Of a DNA stretch of 64,000 bases, positions 49,851 through 62,183 are shown piece after piece (the stretch's first letter is position 1; every line of letters starts with the position of its first letter). Made by a program: the position numbers and the translations under genes. The notes below the pieces were generated by a model, which worked only from the letters and a program-made list of their open reading frames with translations, was not told the origin of the DNA and made no database searches. The stretch is from Gavia stellata (lineage: Eukaryota; Chordata; Aves; Gaviiformes; Gaviidae), in contig NC_082595.1 of the NCBI RefSeq assembly GCF_030936135.1, positions 16,443,930 through 16,507,929 of the forward strand. Reading direction: 5' to 3'.

Positions 49851-50075
49851 AGTTGTATAGTGGTTACACAACTGGGCTGTGTCTGCGGAGCCAGGACTTC
49901 TGGGTTTAATTTCCTGCTCAGTCACTGACTCATCACGTAGCCTGGGGCACATCACTTCACCTCTCAGCACATAAATTTCATCATCTTTAGTTGGGGGGTA
50001 ATAAGACGATCTCACAGGAATGTTAGGACATGCAAATTACCCTCATAAATATTTGTAAATTGCTTTAGACAGATG
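49850..50075 (+). repeat. MIR-like SINE (plus), near full length
   Basis: This is the clearest MIR-type copy. TTGTATAGTGGTTACACAAC and GGAGCCAGGACTTCTGGGTT (tRNA-derived head with A/B box traces) are followed by CAGTCACTGACTCATCACGT, GGGGCACATCACTTCACCTC and TTTCATCATCTTTAGTTGGG (core), GGTAATAAGACGATCTCACA, then AAATATTTGTAAATTGCTTT (3' LINE-derived tail). The order matches MIR along its length, with about 230 bp retained. Confidence 0.78.
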
Positions 50076-51113
50076 CTTCCACAAAGGCATTGAATATTTT
50101 GTTGTTGAATAAGTAACAGCCAGGGGAATGCCCTAATTGCCAGGCTGGCTTATTTACTTACATTGCACCCGAGATTTCTGGCAGCAGTACCAAAAGGATG
50201 TCTCAGGTAGGGGAAAGGGTGAAGAGGTGGTTTGACTAGTGCAGCAGGAGCAGCAGCAGGAAAAGGTCAGCTCATACCACAAAACAAGTACGTGATAGAT
50301 AAATGTTATGCCAAAGGCTGAGAGGCATTTGCGTCATTTTCAGCCCAGATGCACAAAAAACTTATGTGGATGACACTTACAGTGATGGAATATGGGTGTC
50401 TAATCCTGTTAAGTACAGTCCACAAAGTCCCATGCCATTTCTTCAGAATACATGGTCAACTCTGTTTTCGGACTTAAAAAGCATTTAGATACCTGAACTT
50501 CTGCTTTTGCACCTTCCCAGAAGTGTTATCTTCTTGCCTATACTGAGCATCTCGCTGTCTGTCCTCCACCTGAGGCTGTCTGGGATTCACAGCCTAGGTG
50601 TGTCAGCCCCTCAGATGCCCAGAGGGTCTGGAGGGAATACTCAGGGATGTTGTATGATTCATATAATCACTCAGATTTGCTGTGGGACCTTAAGGAGCTG
50701 CTGCACTCCAGGCGCTAGAGGCTGTATTTGCAGGCAGGTGAGCTTTCTGAGGGTCCCAACGTCTGTCCTGAAGTAATACAAGGTGGTTGCTGAGAGAGCT
50801 AAGCAGAGGGCAAGTCTTAGAAACATTCAGAAGATGCACTCTTGATTTCTGTTGTCTAATCTATCCCAGCTGTGTCCTCCCCACTTATTCCTAACTCCTG
50901 TGTTTTACTTTGATCTGAAAGCTGATTCAGAGGATACCTGTGGGCAACCTGGCAAGTGCAGGTAAATCCCTGGCGGGTGGAGAGCTGCCAAACTGACCAG
51001 TTCCAGTGACTTTAACGGGAGGTACTGACTGCAAAACTGACCTGGTGCAATAGCACGGAACGTACATTCTGCCTCATCCGCCCCCTGTGAAGCCATTACA
51101 AATATTTATTAGA
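50075..51113. other. Intergenic, no recognised gene
   Basis: Unremarkable sequence between the MIR-like copy and the second CR1. Nothing further recognised. Confidence 0.5.
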
Positions 51114-51633
51114 AGGGCGACGAAGCTGGTGAGGGGTCTGGAGCACAAGTCTTATGAGGAGCGGCTGAGGGAACTGGGGTTGTTCAGTCTGGAGAAGAGG
51201 AGGCTGAGGGGAGACCTCATCGCTCTCTACAATTACCTGAAAGGGGGTTGCAGAGAGGTGGGTGTTGGTCTCTTCTCCCAAGTGACTAGTGACAGGACAA
51301 GAGGAAATGGCCTCAAGTTGCGCCAGGGGAGGTTCAGGCTGGATATTAGGAAAAAGTTCTTTACTGAGAGAGTAGTGAAACATTGGAATAGGCTGCCCAG
51401 GGAGGTGGTAGAGTCACCCTCCCTGGAGATATTCAAGGAGCGTGTGGATGTGGCATTGTGGCATGTAGCTTGATGGACATGGTGCTGTGTGGTGTTGGGT
51501 GGGTTGTGGCTTGTTGTTGTTGTGTGGTGGGTTTTGGTTTTTTGGTTTTTGTGTTTTTTTTTTTTTTTTTTCCAGGTTGGACTTGATGATCTTATAGGTC
51601 TTTTCCAACCGTAGTGATTCTGTGATTCTGTGA
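51113..51633 (+). repeat. CR1 LINE 3' fragment (plus) with open ORF2 remnant
   Basis: This is a 5'-truncated CR1. It begins GGGCGACGAAGCTGGTGAGG and keeps an intact reading frame for the last 120 or so codons of the CR1 reverse-transcriptase polyprotein ([60 protein letters not shown]), ending at 51473. The normal 3' UTR (CCAGGTTGGACTTGATGATC and two GATTCTGTGA octamers) follows. In between, the usual short linker is replaced by a G/T-rich stretch with an 18-T run (51480-51571). The uninterrupted frame suggests a relatively young copy; it has no endonuclease or polymerase domain. Confidence 0.93.
51480..51571 (+). repeat. G/T-rich low-complexity insert in CR1 3' UTR
   Basis: GTGTGGTGTTGGGTGGGTTG leads into TTG repeats and T18 (51554-51571). 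Other CR1 copies have about 60 bp of non-repetitive sequence here, so this part has been replaced or expanded. Confidence 0.7.
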
Positions 51634-54600
51634 TTTTTCTGAAATGCCCAAGGCCCAGCTCCCCTATTGCTGTTAAAATGAACAGCAGCCCTGGCTGCTG
51701 TTTTACTTTGGGGATTATCTCCTATCACAACCTAAGCCCATTGGGGCCCTCAGGTGGTGCCTCCAGTCACCTAAGCAACACAAATGGTAGCTAAAGGGTT
51801 TTCCTTCATAGCTAGTTTTTAACGCTAAAAGGAATTTTAAAAAATCCTTGATGGTTATGATACAGAGACTTTAAAGGTATCAGGTCACTTTCCTTCTTCA
51901 CAGCTGTAATCATTTTACACCAATGAGAAAGCACTCTTAGATTTTTGGAAGCAGCTGGTTTCTCCAGCTGAAATAACTCACTCCAGGGTCAGCCCATGCA
52001 TCAATGGCAGAAATTCCCGACTGCCTCTCACTGAACCATGTACCTGCAGCACCACTGCTCCAAAAGGCCTACTAAATCCTTCTTGTAAGGAAGCAGAAGG
52101 CCTGGAGAGTACAAGTACCCTACCACTGAAACACATTCATGGATCCCATACTCTGTCCGACAGAGGACATGAGCATGTTTCCATACCTGGCTTCTACAAA
52201 TCCTGCTGAAGTCCTGCAATTAAGCAAAACCCACACAAGTTCAGTGAATGAAGTTTTCTCAGTAAAATCTACATAACTTAATCTAGTTATGACTGTGTTA
52301 TGAGTGCCAGTTACATAGGTCACAGAAACAGAAAGACATAAGGGAACTTCTTCCAGCCTCTAGCCAGTGAGTAGTTCCAACTACCCCTTAAATAAGTTCT
52401 CCTGTGTTTTGCTGGATTTCTTTCTAAAATTGCTCAAGTCGTGCGCTTTTTGTCTTTTCCCTTGGGCGACCGTTCTCTCTGATGATGAAAACAGAACAAT
52501 TTTTGCTTTGCACCAGGAGGTTCCTCAAAAGCAGCTAAAGTTAATAAGCTTCCCCCTCCCAATCAGGTGTGCGTTGACAGTGTTTGGTTTCAAAACGCCT
52601 AAGAGAAATCTGCTGAACTCAGAAAGGAATTCAATAGGTGAAAGATGGTGTAACATCTGGTGTCCACAAAAGCTAAGTGGTGGCAAAGACAGTTGCTGAC
52701 AGTTAAATGGAAGACATTCAGCATGTGCTAAGTTAAAATGTGCCAGCCTCTCTCCCCTCTTCCACCACCCTCTTTTTTGGATACAGACTCCTGTGGCTAG
52801 AAATACTTCTCAGGTCCCTGGATGAGCAAACTGTGAACTCAGGATAGAAATAGTTTTAACATGATAGTTCTCAGGAGCACCCCTCCCTGTCATGCTCAGA
52901 GATCTATGATACTCAGAAAACTTGTTTCTTTTAAGTAATTTGTGAACTACTTTATGGATAGACTTTTGTCTTGCTTTTCCCAAAATCCCAGATACCTTCC
53001 TTCTAAAAAAAGGTTAAAAAAGAGCAAGCATTGCAAACCTGTGGTCATCCAATAGCAAATTCTTTAAATACCTAAGGGAACATGAATCATCGAAACGCAG
53101 TTGTAAAAATCCAGGGCTTTTCCATACCCTTTTCTTTGCGGTGGAGTTGTTTCACCTCAACATTTTAACTAAATACCCCTCAAAGTAACAAAATTCTTGC
53201 CCAGATGTCCCAATCTATAACATACTGACCAGCTGTTAAAATGACATCATTTGTAATGGGTACATCTGTATCTCCCCATCCAGAAGCTGGTGGGAGAAAA
53301 CATTTAGCTATCTCCAAAGCCACAAAATTCTCCTGTGCAGATGTATTTTCTGAATTTTTCCTCTCTTCCCCAAGTTCACTGAACACTTAAACTGGACTTT
53401 GGGGCAAACTGACCCTAGATGAAACTCTTTTGTGCCATTTGACCTTACAAAGCAAAATGCAGATGCTGTACCATGACAAGAGGGAGGTCCATCAGCAGCA
53501 ACAAAGGAGGCCAGAACGTGAACATGACTGCTGCCTAAGCTGTAGACAAATGATTTGCCAACGCTTGTCAGGCTCCATCACTTCCCTGTTTGACAAATGG
53601 ATTACTTCTCAAGATGAGGCAACAGCATAACACCCCCAATGCCCTTCACAACAACCTGAGCTGGGCAGCAAGGCCAGTACCCACAAAGGTGCTTTGGACA
53701 GTGACTGCTCATGTGGGCTGAGCTGCAGGTCTTCTCCAGAGGAAGAATCCACAAAGCCTGTTTCTTAGGATGTTAAGAAATCACTTTACACAGAAGAGGT
53801 AGTTTTCAGTGGTGGGTGAGACCACCATTGGCCAAAGCAAAATCCTGGGTTAAGATGGCATCCGTTTCATGCATTTTTCCATACAGACCTAAAGTTCCTC
53901 CTAAGCCTCTCTTCTTTCGTGCATCAGTAGGCAATCTGGCCTACTCAGTGGTCCAGTGAGGAAAAATGCCATGAGGGCATTTGAAACCAAGGGCACATTA
54001 TCAAAGAAAATAGGGGAAAGGGACAACTGACAGACAGGATGTACAGATTACTTTCTGATTTAATATGACACTGAATGCAGTCAGGCTAAGATCCAGACCT
54101 AATCATTTGTCATTCACTCTAGCTTAATGTTACCTCCGCTTAATGAGCACAGAGGGAACGCGCAGCAGTAGTATCTTCAAGGAAATAATTTTGCTTGTGG
54201 AGCAGCTGCAAATTGCATGATTCTTGATGGTTTTTTAAATGTCAGTACGGTTTATCACATACTTCAGTCTACACAAGATGTCAGAAGATATTTCCATAGA
54301 CTAAACAAGAAGCCCTCCATTCATGCTCCAGCTGCTATGTGCTCCTGCTGTAGTAGTGCAGTAGAGCTACACCACAGCTACAGAAACTAGGGGAAAAGTC
54401 TCCTGCTGCAGAAGCAGCACAGAGCCAATATAATTTAAGCTCCATGGCTTCTCAGTTCCCAAAAGTGTCAGTAAAGGCAGCATTCCTTACAAAGCTGAAT
54501 GCCGCAGGGAACTGGGAATCTGCAGTCCAAAGTGGAGTCATGCTGGCTCCTGCACAAGAATTATTTACACTCTAGCATGCTTCAGGATGCTGGAGGAGCT

Positions 54601-56730
54601 AAGAGCCATCTTTCCTCTCGCTTCCCAACTGGCTGCACCTCTTATGTTTTGGCATTCAGAAGCTCAGAAGAAAACTGAGCTTTCTAAGTGAGGAAGGGGG
54701 ATGTCTAGTTATTCTAGCAGGAGGCACCAGCATGAAACTCAAGATGCACTTGTACCCATCTCTAGGCAGGACAAACCCGATGTGAGAAACTGCAGTATTG
54801 TATCTCTAACTCACACTGTAGGACCCCCACCCCACTTCCTGCAGGCACACATGATTTAGAAAGGTAAATCAGCACTGAACTACTGTTTTGAGTTTCCTTT
54901 GAAATACCTAGTACTGATGAAAGGTTCTGCAGAGAACTGTACATTTTTACTCCTTCCCAAGACAAGGGCTGTACGAGTAGTGGCTATCCAAGCTCCCAGG
55001 AGGGAAGAGGACTCACAAGAACAACATTTAGGGATGAGAGGAGATTGTAGCCTTCATGACCCACTGGGGTATTTGCTCAGGTTCCTCACTTGTGAGCCTT
55101 GTATTTTCCAATGCGTCTGAGGTGAAGGTGCTGTGGAATGGACTGGAATACAGTAAACCTTGTCTCGTGCATTGCAGGTTTGAGGCTGTGTTTGCTTCCA
55201 TTTACTGAGCTAAATAAATACCAGCAGTTGGGATATCAGGTAGATAGTTAATGACCCACAGTGAAGACAGGGACAGGAAGAGCAGCAGAGATGCCTGTGC
55301 TGTACTGAAACAAGATGCAGGTGCTTCTGTTTTGCATTCCAAATATATCCCTACTTGGGGCTGCATGTAGAGCTCCCAGACACACATCTGTGAATAAGAT
55401 TTAGGCAAATAAAAGTCCTACTTGTAATAGCCCAGCCTTTGAGCGCAGATCAAAGGAGAGGTGAGCGGAGCTACAGCACCTGAAACCTGACTGTACAACT
55501 TGTATTTTACCCACCTCTTTTTATCTTAGCAAGGACAATGACAGGAGTGAAATGGAAAAAATGAGGAGTCTGAATAACTTCCGTGTGCATAATGACTAGA
55601 TTTAGGAACCCCAGACCACTTCCTTCTCTTAAACATTTTAATTTTCTGCTTATTTGCATTTCTGGAGTGGAAGTGTAGTACACTTCACAAAAAATTACAC
55701 CAGTGCAAACCACACTTTGGCTTCAATAAAATCAAAGTGTAAAGTATTTGACACAGGAAATAAGAAAGATATTGGAAAACAAGATCACAGGAAACCTCTA
55801 AGTATCTTCTGTACTGGTAGATTGTCTGAATTGACCTTCAAGTATAAAACAAGGAATGTCTAATTTCCAGGAAAGATCTCCTCTGAACTCCTGATCAGAA
55901 TTTTAAAAAAACTTTGCAAATTCTTCATTGGAGAACAGCCATGGAGACTCCAGCCTGGGAGACCTGAACACACCACAGGTCTTATGAGAAGGGTTAAGCC
56001 AGGCTAGTTTCCCAATCAGGTACCTCATTTTTGTTTAGACCCCTTATTACATGCTAGTGAAGAAATTCCTTCTTCACAGGAAGGGTCATTCTGGAACCAG
56101 CTGCAGTACAGTGGTGGGCAGGAGGGTATGGGACAGGCCCTGGCCTATTTAGCCCTGGAGGAGAAGTGATGCGCATAGCCCAGGTCCACGTCCAGTCCAA
56201 GACGTATAGAGCCTGGAGTCCAAGGTAGTGGAGAGGGGGAAGTTATTCTAGCTGTGCTGCCCAGCACTGCACCATGCCACATGGATGGTCTGGGTTGCTC
56301 AGAAGTTGGCTTAAAGATGTTTCCATGGCATTGTTCTTGCCTGAGTAGAATGACCTTAGCACCTTCAACTCAGTGGTCTTGCTGGAATTTAACATGTGAA
56401 ATTGCAGCTTTTCTTTTTTGTGTCATTTACCTTGCTATTGGGGAATACCAGGTCACAATCATGGACTTGGAGCTAACATTTTACATACAGCTTTATAAGA
56501 AAAAAGGGCAGATGCACAATTAGGGTGCCAAGACGCATGAATAAGTTTTCTCACTTCATGCAAGCAATTGACATCCTGAGTGATATTCACGAAACAGAGA
56601 ATTGTATCCCAGAATGAAAAAAGCTTTAACACTTTGAACTCCATCCTCCGCTTGACTGATCTGCAGAAGCTAACTCTACATTTCTGATCAAGATTATCGG
56701 GTCCAAAAATCCCTGGCTAACCAAGAAGCT
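51634..56730. other. Intergenic, 3' flank of PLB1
   Basis: No gene recognised across about 5 kb downstream of the PLB1 3' end. Short open frames on both strands are without resemblance to known families. A stretch near 56.04-56.17 kb (CTTCTTCACAGGAAGGGTCA, then TTCTGGAACCAGCTGC) faintly recalls an old CR1 but is not called. Confidence 0.5.
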
Positions 56731-56750
56731 TCATTTCTATCCAACATTTT

Positions 56751-56756
56751 TTTATT
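56751..56756 (-). terminator. PLB1: Candidate PLB1 poly(A) signal
   Basis: AATAAA on the minus strand lies 65-70 nt after the PLB1 stop codon. Another AATAAA at 56806-56811 is only 10 nt after the stop. If the first of these in the sense direction is used, the 3' UTR would be tens of bases long; the one listed here gives a more usual spacing. Neither is proven, and sites farther downstream are possible. Confidence 0.4.
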
Positions 56757-56820
56757 CTGCTGCTGTCTGCGTCACACCAGAGAGCAGCCTCAGCAGAGAC
56801 AGATGTTTATTCCACTCGCT

Positions 56821-57042
56821 TTACAGAGATGTCGTTTTACTGTTCCTTTCTGTGCCAGTCTCATGTTGGTGCCTCTTGACTCTTCTTCCTGACACAACCC
56901 AGATGAGTAAAGAACCCGCCAGGACTCCAGCTACCGCAGCCACAATGACAGCCCAGTAGGGGACTGAAGGTTCGGTTTTCTCCAAGTTGAGATCTGAATG
57001 TCTGAATCCACTATTTCTTAGCGTGGAAAGAAAGGGTTTCTC
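56821..57042 (-). CDS. PLB1: PLB1 last coding exon (stalk, transmembrane anchor, tail)
   Basis: The exon starts after the acceptor CTCTCCCTTTGCAG and encodes 73 residues to TAA (56821-56823). The first 26 or so are a polar stalk (EKPFLSTLRNSGFRHSD). Residues about 28-50 form a hydrophobic transmembrane helix (VPYWAVIVAAVAGVLAG, then SLLIWVV). A basic stop-transfer and tail follow (SGRRVKRHQH), ending in TTSL. This matches phospholipase B1, a type I membrane ectoenzyme with a large extracellular lipase region and a very short cytoplasmic tail. Phase 0 joins exactly to the exon at 57526-57600. The frame has no disruption. The anchor indicates a plasma-membrane form, not a secreted one. Confidence 0.9.
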   Translation of the reverse strand, partial: EKPFLSTLRNSGFRHSDLNLEKTEPSVPYWAVIVAAVAGVLAGSLLIWVVSGRRVKRHQHETGTERNSKTTSL

Positions 57043-57525
57043 CTGCAAAGGGAGAGTAAAGGTTTTACTGACCACAGACCACTCAACAGGCAGCATTCAG
57101 ACCGTATATCATCACTCCCTCCCAGAAAGGAACTGTCAATCTTTAGACAGACTATAAGCTGTTTGTGCCTTCTGTTTATCTTAGCCCAAACTCTTTCCTG
57201 CCCTATTGCCTGAAAGTTCCTAGACCAAAAAAAGGAGCCATCTCAGAATCAGGAGTGATGGCATCATTTCCAAATTTGTTTGCTGCAGACAACCAAATGG
57301 AAATACATAGATTCATTAAAACTGGCTTAAATGAGAGGCTTTCCACTGTATTATTTTTTTGTGTTAAAATTTAAGTAGGTTTTCCTGTGTGTAACGAAAC
57401 CGTAGTATATTTTAGCTATTTAAAGCTTTCACAAAGATACTCTTTTAAAGAACTTTACCAATAAGAAGAAAGGAGAAAAATGGAAGTGGTTAATGGAGAG
57501 TATGGACATCTTGGCCTTTACTTAC
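57043..57525 (-). other. PLB1: PLB1 last intron
   Basis: GTAAGT donor (57520-57525) to CAG acceptor (57043-57045), 483 bp, phase 0. Nothing else recognised inside. Confidence 0.88.
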
Positions 57526-57600
57526 TGGGTTTGGACACTTCAGTTTTGATCTATCATGGGTAAAGTTGTTGTAAGTCTGCTTTTCACCAGCTGGCTCCAA
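57526..57600 (-). CDS. PLB1: PLB1 penultimate coding exon
   Basis: Seventy-five bases, 25 codons: [17 protein letters not shown] and then SKLKCPNP. It has acceptor TTCTCTTCTTCAG and donor GTAAGT, both ends phase 0. The LEP.G.K....NNFTH......CP pattern is the segment found after each PLB1 lipase repeat. It includes an N-glycosylation sequon (NFT) and a cysteine likely to be disulfide-bonded. It joins the NNM end of the preceding exon without a break. Confidence 0.92.
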
Positions 57601-60600
57601 CTGAAGAAGAGAAAAGTAATAGTAAACATAATGATGATTTTTTTCCTCCTCAGACTCTCCTAACTTGGGTGGTTACAACTTTTTATCCAATCTTGTGATG
57701 CTTGGAGCAATGAAGAAAAATGGTAGAAGGTGCATCACAGAAAAGTTTCCAAACATTTCAACACTCATGAACTGAAGACATTGAGAATCTGATATACTAT
57801 CTGCAGAAAAACACCCTCGGGAAGCAAGGAACAGGAGAAGCCTTTCCTCCTTTTGCACTGAGTGGAGGAGAAAATAACTCTGAATACCACATACTTCAAA
57901 TATTCTGCTAAAACAAAGTGGTTCACTATACACCCAGTTGTCCCACTTACACATCTCAAATGACAGTATAAACCACAAAGAAAAAAAACCCACATGACAA
58001 ATGTTAGTCATGTTACTTAGCACATTACTGCAAGAAAGATGCTTAGGTGTCACAGTGATGGAAGCAACTTCAGAAATTATGTAGAGTTACAGAGACAGGA
58101 TGAGACCGTGCCAACCTTTGCAGTCTTCACTCAGACAAGAAATTCCCTGGGAGTTTTAGCTGAGGCTACGTTCATGAGATTGCAAGAAGTGATTTAAATA
58201 GAGCCTTTTATACTGTCAGTCGTCAGCTAAGTTGCAATAGCTGACCATAGGCTCACCCCGAGTACATTTCAAACTCAAAATAAAATATGTCGAGGCTAAT
58301 GGCATAGCATTTGTGGTTGGCTAGGAGTGCACATACCATCGGTTACCGTAGTTAAGCTAACGAGTAGAGGCTTGCTCAGTCATGTTAACTGAAGGGTTTA
58401 CAACTGTGTATGGACATGCCTGAATAATGACTTCAGGATTGGCCCATAGAGAACCGCAGAGTTGTCATCCAGCACTTCTGGGAATACAGCACAGAGGAGT
58501 GCTGGTGCTTCTGCTATTGTCTATACATGCATTTACTGTCCTCAAGTGATTAAAGTGTCAGCTGTATGTTGGAGAGACACAATACCACAACAAGCCCAAC
58601 ACAACACGGAGAAAACAAATGCTATTCATAAAATTCCCATATAGAAACCCTAGGAATACTTTCCTGCTCTAGTTCAGTTAAAAAGAAAAAAAGGAAGTAC
58701 TGAAAAATGAAGAGAGAGAGATGAACCATGGCAAAATGTGACTAGGGAAGGGAAGAAAGCTAACAAGTGGAGAAAAGATGGGAAGCAAAACAGAATGCCA
58801 AGTTTTGGTAATTGTCTTGGTGTCCTGCTAGGTTCACACAAGAGTCCTCATCACTTGGCCTGCCCACCAGCTAATGTTGTGAAGACTGAATTTGGTAGTT
58901 TTGTTGCATCTTAAAGGGAACAGCTCAAATTCTGATGTGGTTATTTGTTAGATGTGTGGCTCATATCCTGTAGCATTCTGTCTGCAGTATGACTGGTTAT
59001 TTGTAGATAATTGTAATACTCCCCATGCCAGAGCACTTGATAAGGAGTCTGGCACAGAGCCCAGACAAAGGATGATAAGGTGCAAAATTCTCTAGCCAGT
59101 CATGCTTGCTTCATCTCTATGCGATCTGTTCCTCAGGTGCATTAGCTTCTGAGCTTTGAGGGTGACAGTATCCTCATATCCATGAGTGTACAGAGCACCT
59201 TCTGGAAGAAACACACAGCTCTGCTAGAGCATGTGGCAAACATGGAGGCAAAACACAAGCTAAACACACTGCCTGTGTGCTCTTCTGGGCCAGGGGACCG
59301 ATGAGGTGGATTTGGGACCAGTGGGGGCCCCTTATGACTACAGAGTGCTCTGACTTCAGAGAGCAGGAGCATGCTTTGCTTTGCATGAAGCAAAAAGGGC
59401 AAAGAACATCATGGTGAGGGAGAGGCTCCTTAAGCCATCCCCATCTCTGCATACCCACGCAGTGGCCAGGCACAGTCTGGCCCTTTATGTGTACTGACAA
59501 GAATCCGTGTCATTTGGCCATAAGCCTACAGCCTGCTGAGCTTTTCAGGGAACGGAGAAACAATACAGCCTTACAGTAAGCTTGCACAGCCTTGCCGTAC
59601 ATGGACTATGAGTGAAAAGCAGGGATGTGTTACAAGAACTAGATTTAAATAGTAAACAGTAAAATCTTCAGTTCGCATAGACTGACAGATCGCTACGGAA
59701 GGGAATAGTTGCGCTTCGCATCAGTAAGAACCTGATCCCCGCCACCCCAGTAGAAAGCTTTGTGTCAATATCCTTACATGTGTAGGAAATGAGTGACAGA
59801 CTGGACAGAATAAAACTCCAGTGGCATGGAAAAAGAACTGATAGTGGTTCAGGAATGAGTTGTGGCCAATACGAACACCACATGGCAACAGAAACCCTGT
59901 TTGAGGCTACCATATGTCCAGGTACCATCTCTTTTTCTTCTTGAAACCTGCAGCCGTGCTTAATTTGAATGTTTTCTACATTTGCCTGCTACCGCACAAT
60001 GAAGCCTACCAGACTGCTGTCATCTGGAGTTCCAGACAGGGAAGCCTGATGGAAAACAGGCAGATTTGCTGTGCATGCACAAATCAATTACTCAGAGCAT
60101 GTGCATGCATTATATGTCTACTGCTTTCTGTAACCCTGGACCTACAGCTCATATGCTATACTGGGCAACTGCACAGATTTCTGCCCTGCATTTCCCAGTC
60201 CTTGTGCTTAAGTTCATTCTGGAGTATCCTGTATGTTTCTTATCTTGCTCAAACTTTCACTTAAACTGAAAATAAATTCCTCTCCATTTATGTTTGTTTC
60301 TTGTACAAACCAGGATACAGGATTTCTGCTACCACAATGTGTTTGTGTACTGGTGTTTATGAGACAAGAGGAGGAAATGTCACTGTGGCATGAAAAAGCC
60401 ATAGTCTTCTTTCCACCATGGGAAACGTCATGGTTCAGAAAGCAAGTGTGACCTTGGAGGTATCAAGTCCAGCATGTGCCTTTTACACACTCTTCCAGCA
60501 CTATTCAGAAAGCTATCATTTCCCCAAAAATGACAGAAAGAATGTGCCTGCAAGCAGAGGCATCATAGGTGTGATTTCAGCCCCCCATTAGTTTCAGTGA

Positions 60601-61028
60601 CTCTACTAGAATTGCTACAGATACTAGAGTGGGTGGTAAAACATGTCCACAGTATTAATGGCAGCAAAAATTCAATCACATGTATATTTTCTTAATAAAT
60701 CTCACAGAATTCACATTCATCAGACATTTTCAGGAAACCTTCAGGACTGAATGTTTAACTAGGCTGATTTTTTGCTTTAATGCAAGTTATTTACCAAATG
60801 AGAAGGGAATTTTTTTATTACATTAAGACTCTCATTTTGATTGAGCAAAGACTTACACTTTTTTATGCAGCATTCCTGAGCAATGCTGCTCAGAGTTGAG
60901 CAAACCCCCCTCTTGTTAGGATATCAATTCTATTTCTTGCTTACTGTTTTGTTTCAGACACCTTTCTCATGATCTTTTGTAGGGACTGCTACCACAAACA
61001 CATAGGGATCTAAGTCGTAACCTCTTAC
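57601..61028 (-). other. PLB1: PLB1 intron (3.4 kb)
   Basis: GTAAGA donor at 61023-61028 and CAG acceptor at 57601-57603, phase 0. The flanking exons are contiguous in the family's protein, so no missing exon is expected. Open frames inside (for example 57673-58053) are chance. Confidence 0.85.
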
Positions 61029-61124
61029 CATATTATTCCAGAGAGCCATGGCCATCTCAGCGTAGCCTCGTGCACTGAAATGAAAGCAGTCTGCAGCAAA
61101 GAAACTCAGATCTGGCTTGCCATT
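61029..61124 (-). CDS. PLB1: PLB1 exon with catalytic Asp-His block of the last lipase repeat
   Basis: Thirty-two codons between acceptor TTTTGTTGCAG and donor GTAAGA, phase 0 at both ends. They read [20 protein letters not shown], then [12 protein letters not shown]. The ADCFHFS segment is block V of the SGNH/GDSL hydrolase fold, in which Asp and His (D-x-x-H) complete the Ser-Asp-His catalytic triad. Both residues are present. The ALWNNM end is the usual helix of PLB1 repeats. The nucleophile serine (GDSL block) would be encoded in exons right of the window, so activity of this repeat cannot be judged here. PLB1 hydrolyses ester bonds of phospholipids (A2 and lysophospholipase activity) and retinyl esters. 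Confidence 0.95.
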
Positions 61125-62183
61125 CTGCAACAAAAGCAAAACATATTTGTCAGCACATTTCAACCTTTGAAATCGGACATATTGTATCTAATAGTGCACT
61201 GTACTTGGCATAGCCACTTCGCAATTTTGGTATCTTACTAAAGGCAATATGCTCATATTTTGACACTGCAAATAAACTTAGGTATTCCTAACTGTGGGCT
61301 GATTACTGCATCTTGAGACCTTCTATGTAATGCACCCTGCTCAACGTCACACAACAATTTTTGTAACAAACCTAAACTTATCATTAAACCAACAGTCACA
61401 GCTCTTACGTGGACACTGCCATTGACCCACACTCCACCTTGTACAGAACTAATAGAAAACTGCTTATTCTTGCTTGTTAAACTCCCATAACTCAGACTTA
61501 CAACCCTTCAGGTGTTGACATTTGTGCTGCATTTCAGGCAACATTAAAAATTGTGGATTTATCCAGCTGTGGCAAATGACTGTCTTAGGGGGAATTTACC
61601 TCATCACTACCTATATGGTGACCATTCTTTGGACTTGAAGGCTGCCAGAACAAAATGGGGATGATATGACAAAAAGATCAGTATTACATAAAACTGTGTG
61701 GTTTTGACCAGGATTCATGCTGAATATTTGTATCCCTAACTACACACCATACATAATGCTAAGGCTGGATAAAAGAAGGAGAATCAGTGGCTGCTTCCTG
61801 TTTCCAGGCTGGGATGAGCCAGGCATGCAAGTACCTGTCTCCATGTGAAGGAAACCTGAACATATTCCATAACCTAGATCAGAAGAAAATTGTGGTGAAT
61901 GCAACCAAGCCTCCAACAGGGGAAGCAACATGCGGTTTAGAGGAAGCCAGAGGGTGCTTAGGTTTAATGTGTGCACACTACGAGTGTTTCCTAAAACCAT
62001 TTTGATTCACAGACATCACAGTCTTTCCTGTCTTCTCATCTGTCACTCTTATCACAGGTTCCACCTTGTGCTGCTAGACTGTGCAAAGAGAAAAAAACCA
62101 CAGTCCTTGTGACATGGATCTTACTCACTTAGAGAAATCAAGATACTGGCCCTTGCGTAATGGGAAAGAAAAATAGGACTCAC
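61125..62183 (-). other. PLB1: PLB1 intron (1.06 kb)
   Basis: GTGAGT donor at 62178-62183 and CAG acceptor at 61125-61127, phase 0. No other feature recognised. Confidence 0.88.

Noticed and set aside
56040..56170. Possible ancient CR1 (CTTCTTCACAGGAAGGGT, TTCTGGAACCAGCTGC)
   Set aside because: Weak resemblance with no CR1 3' terminus or neighbouring words.
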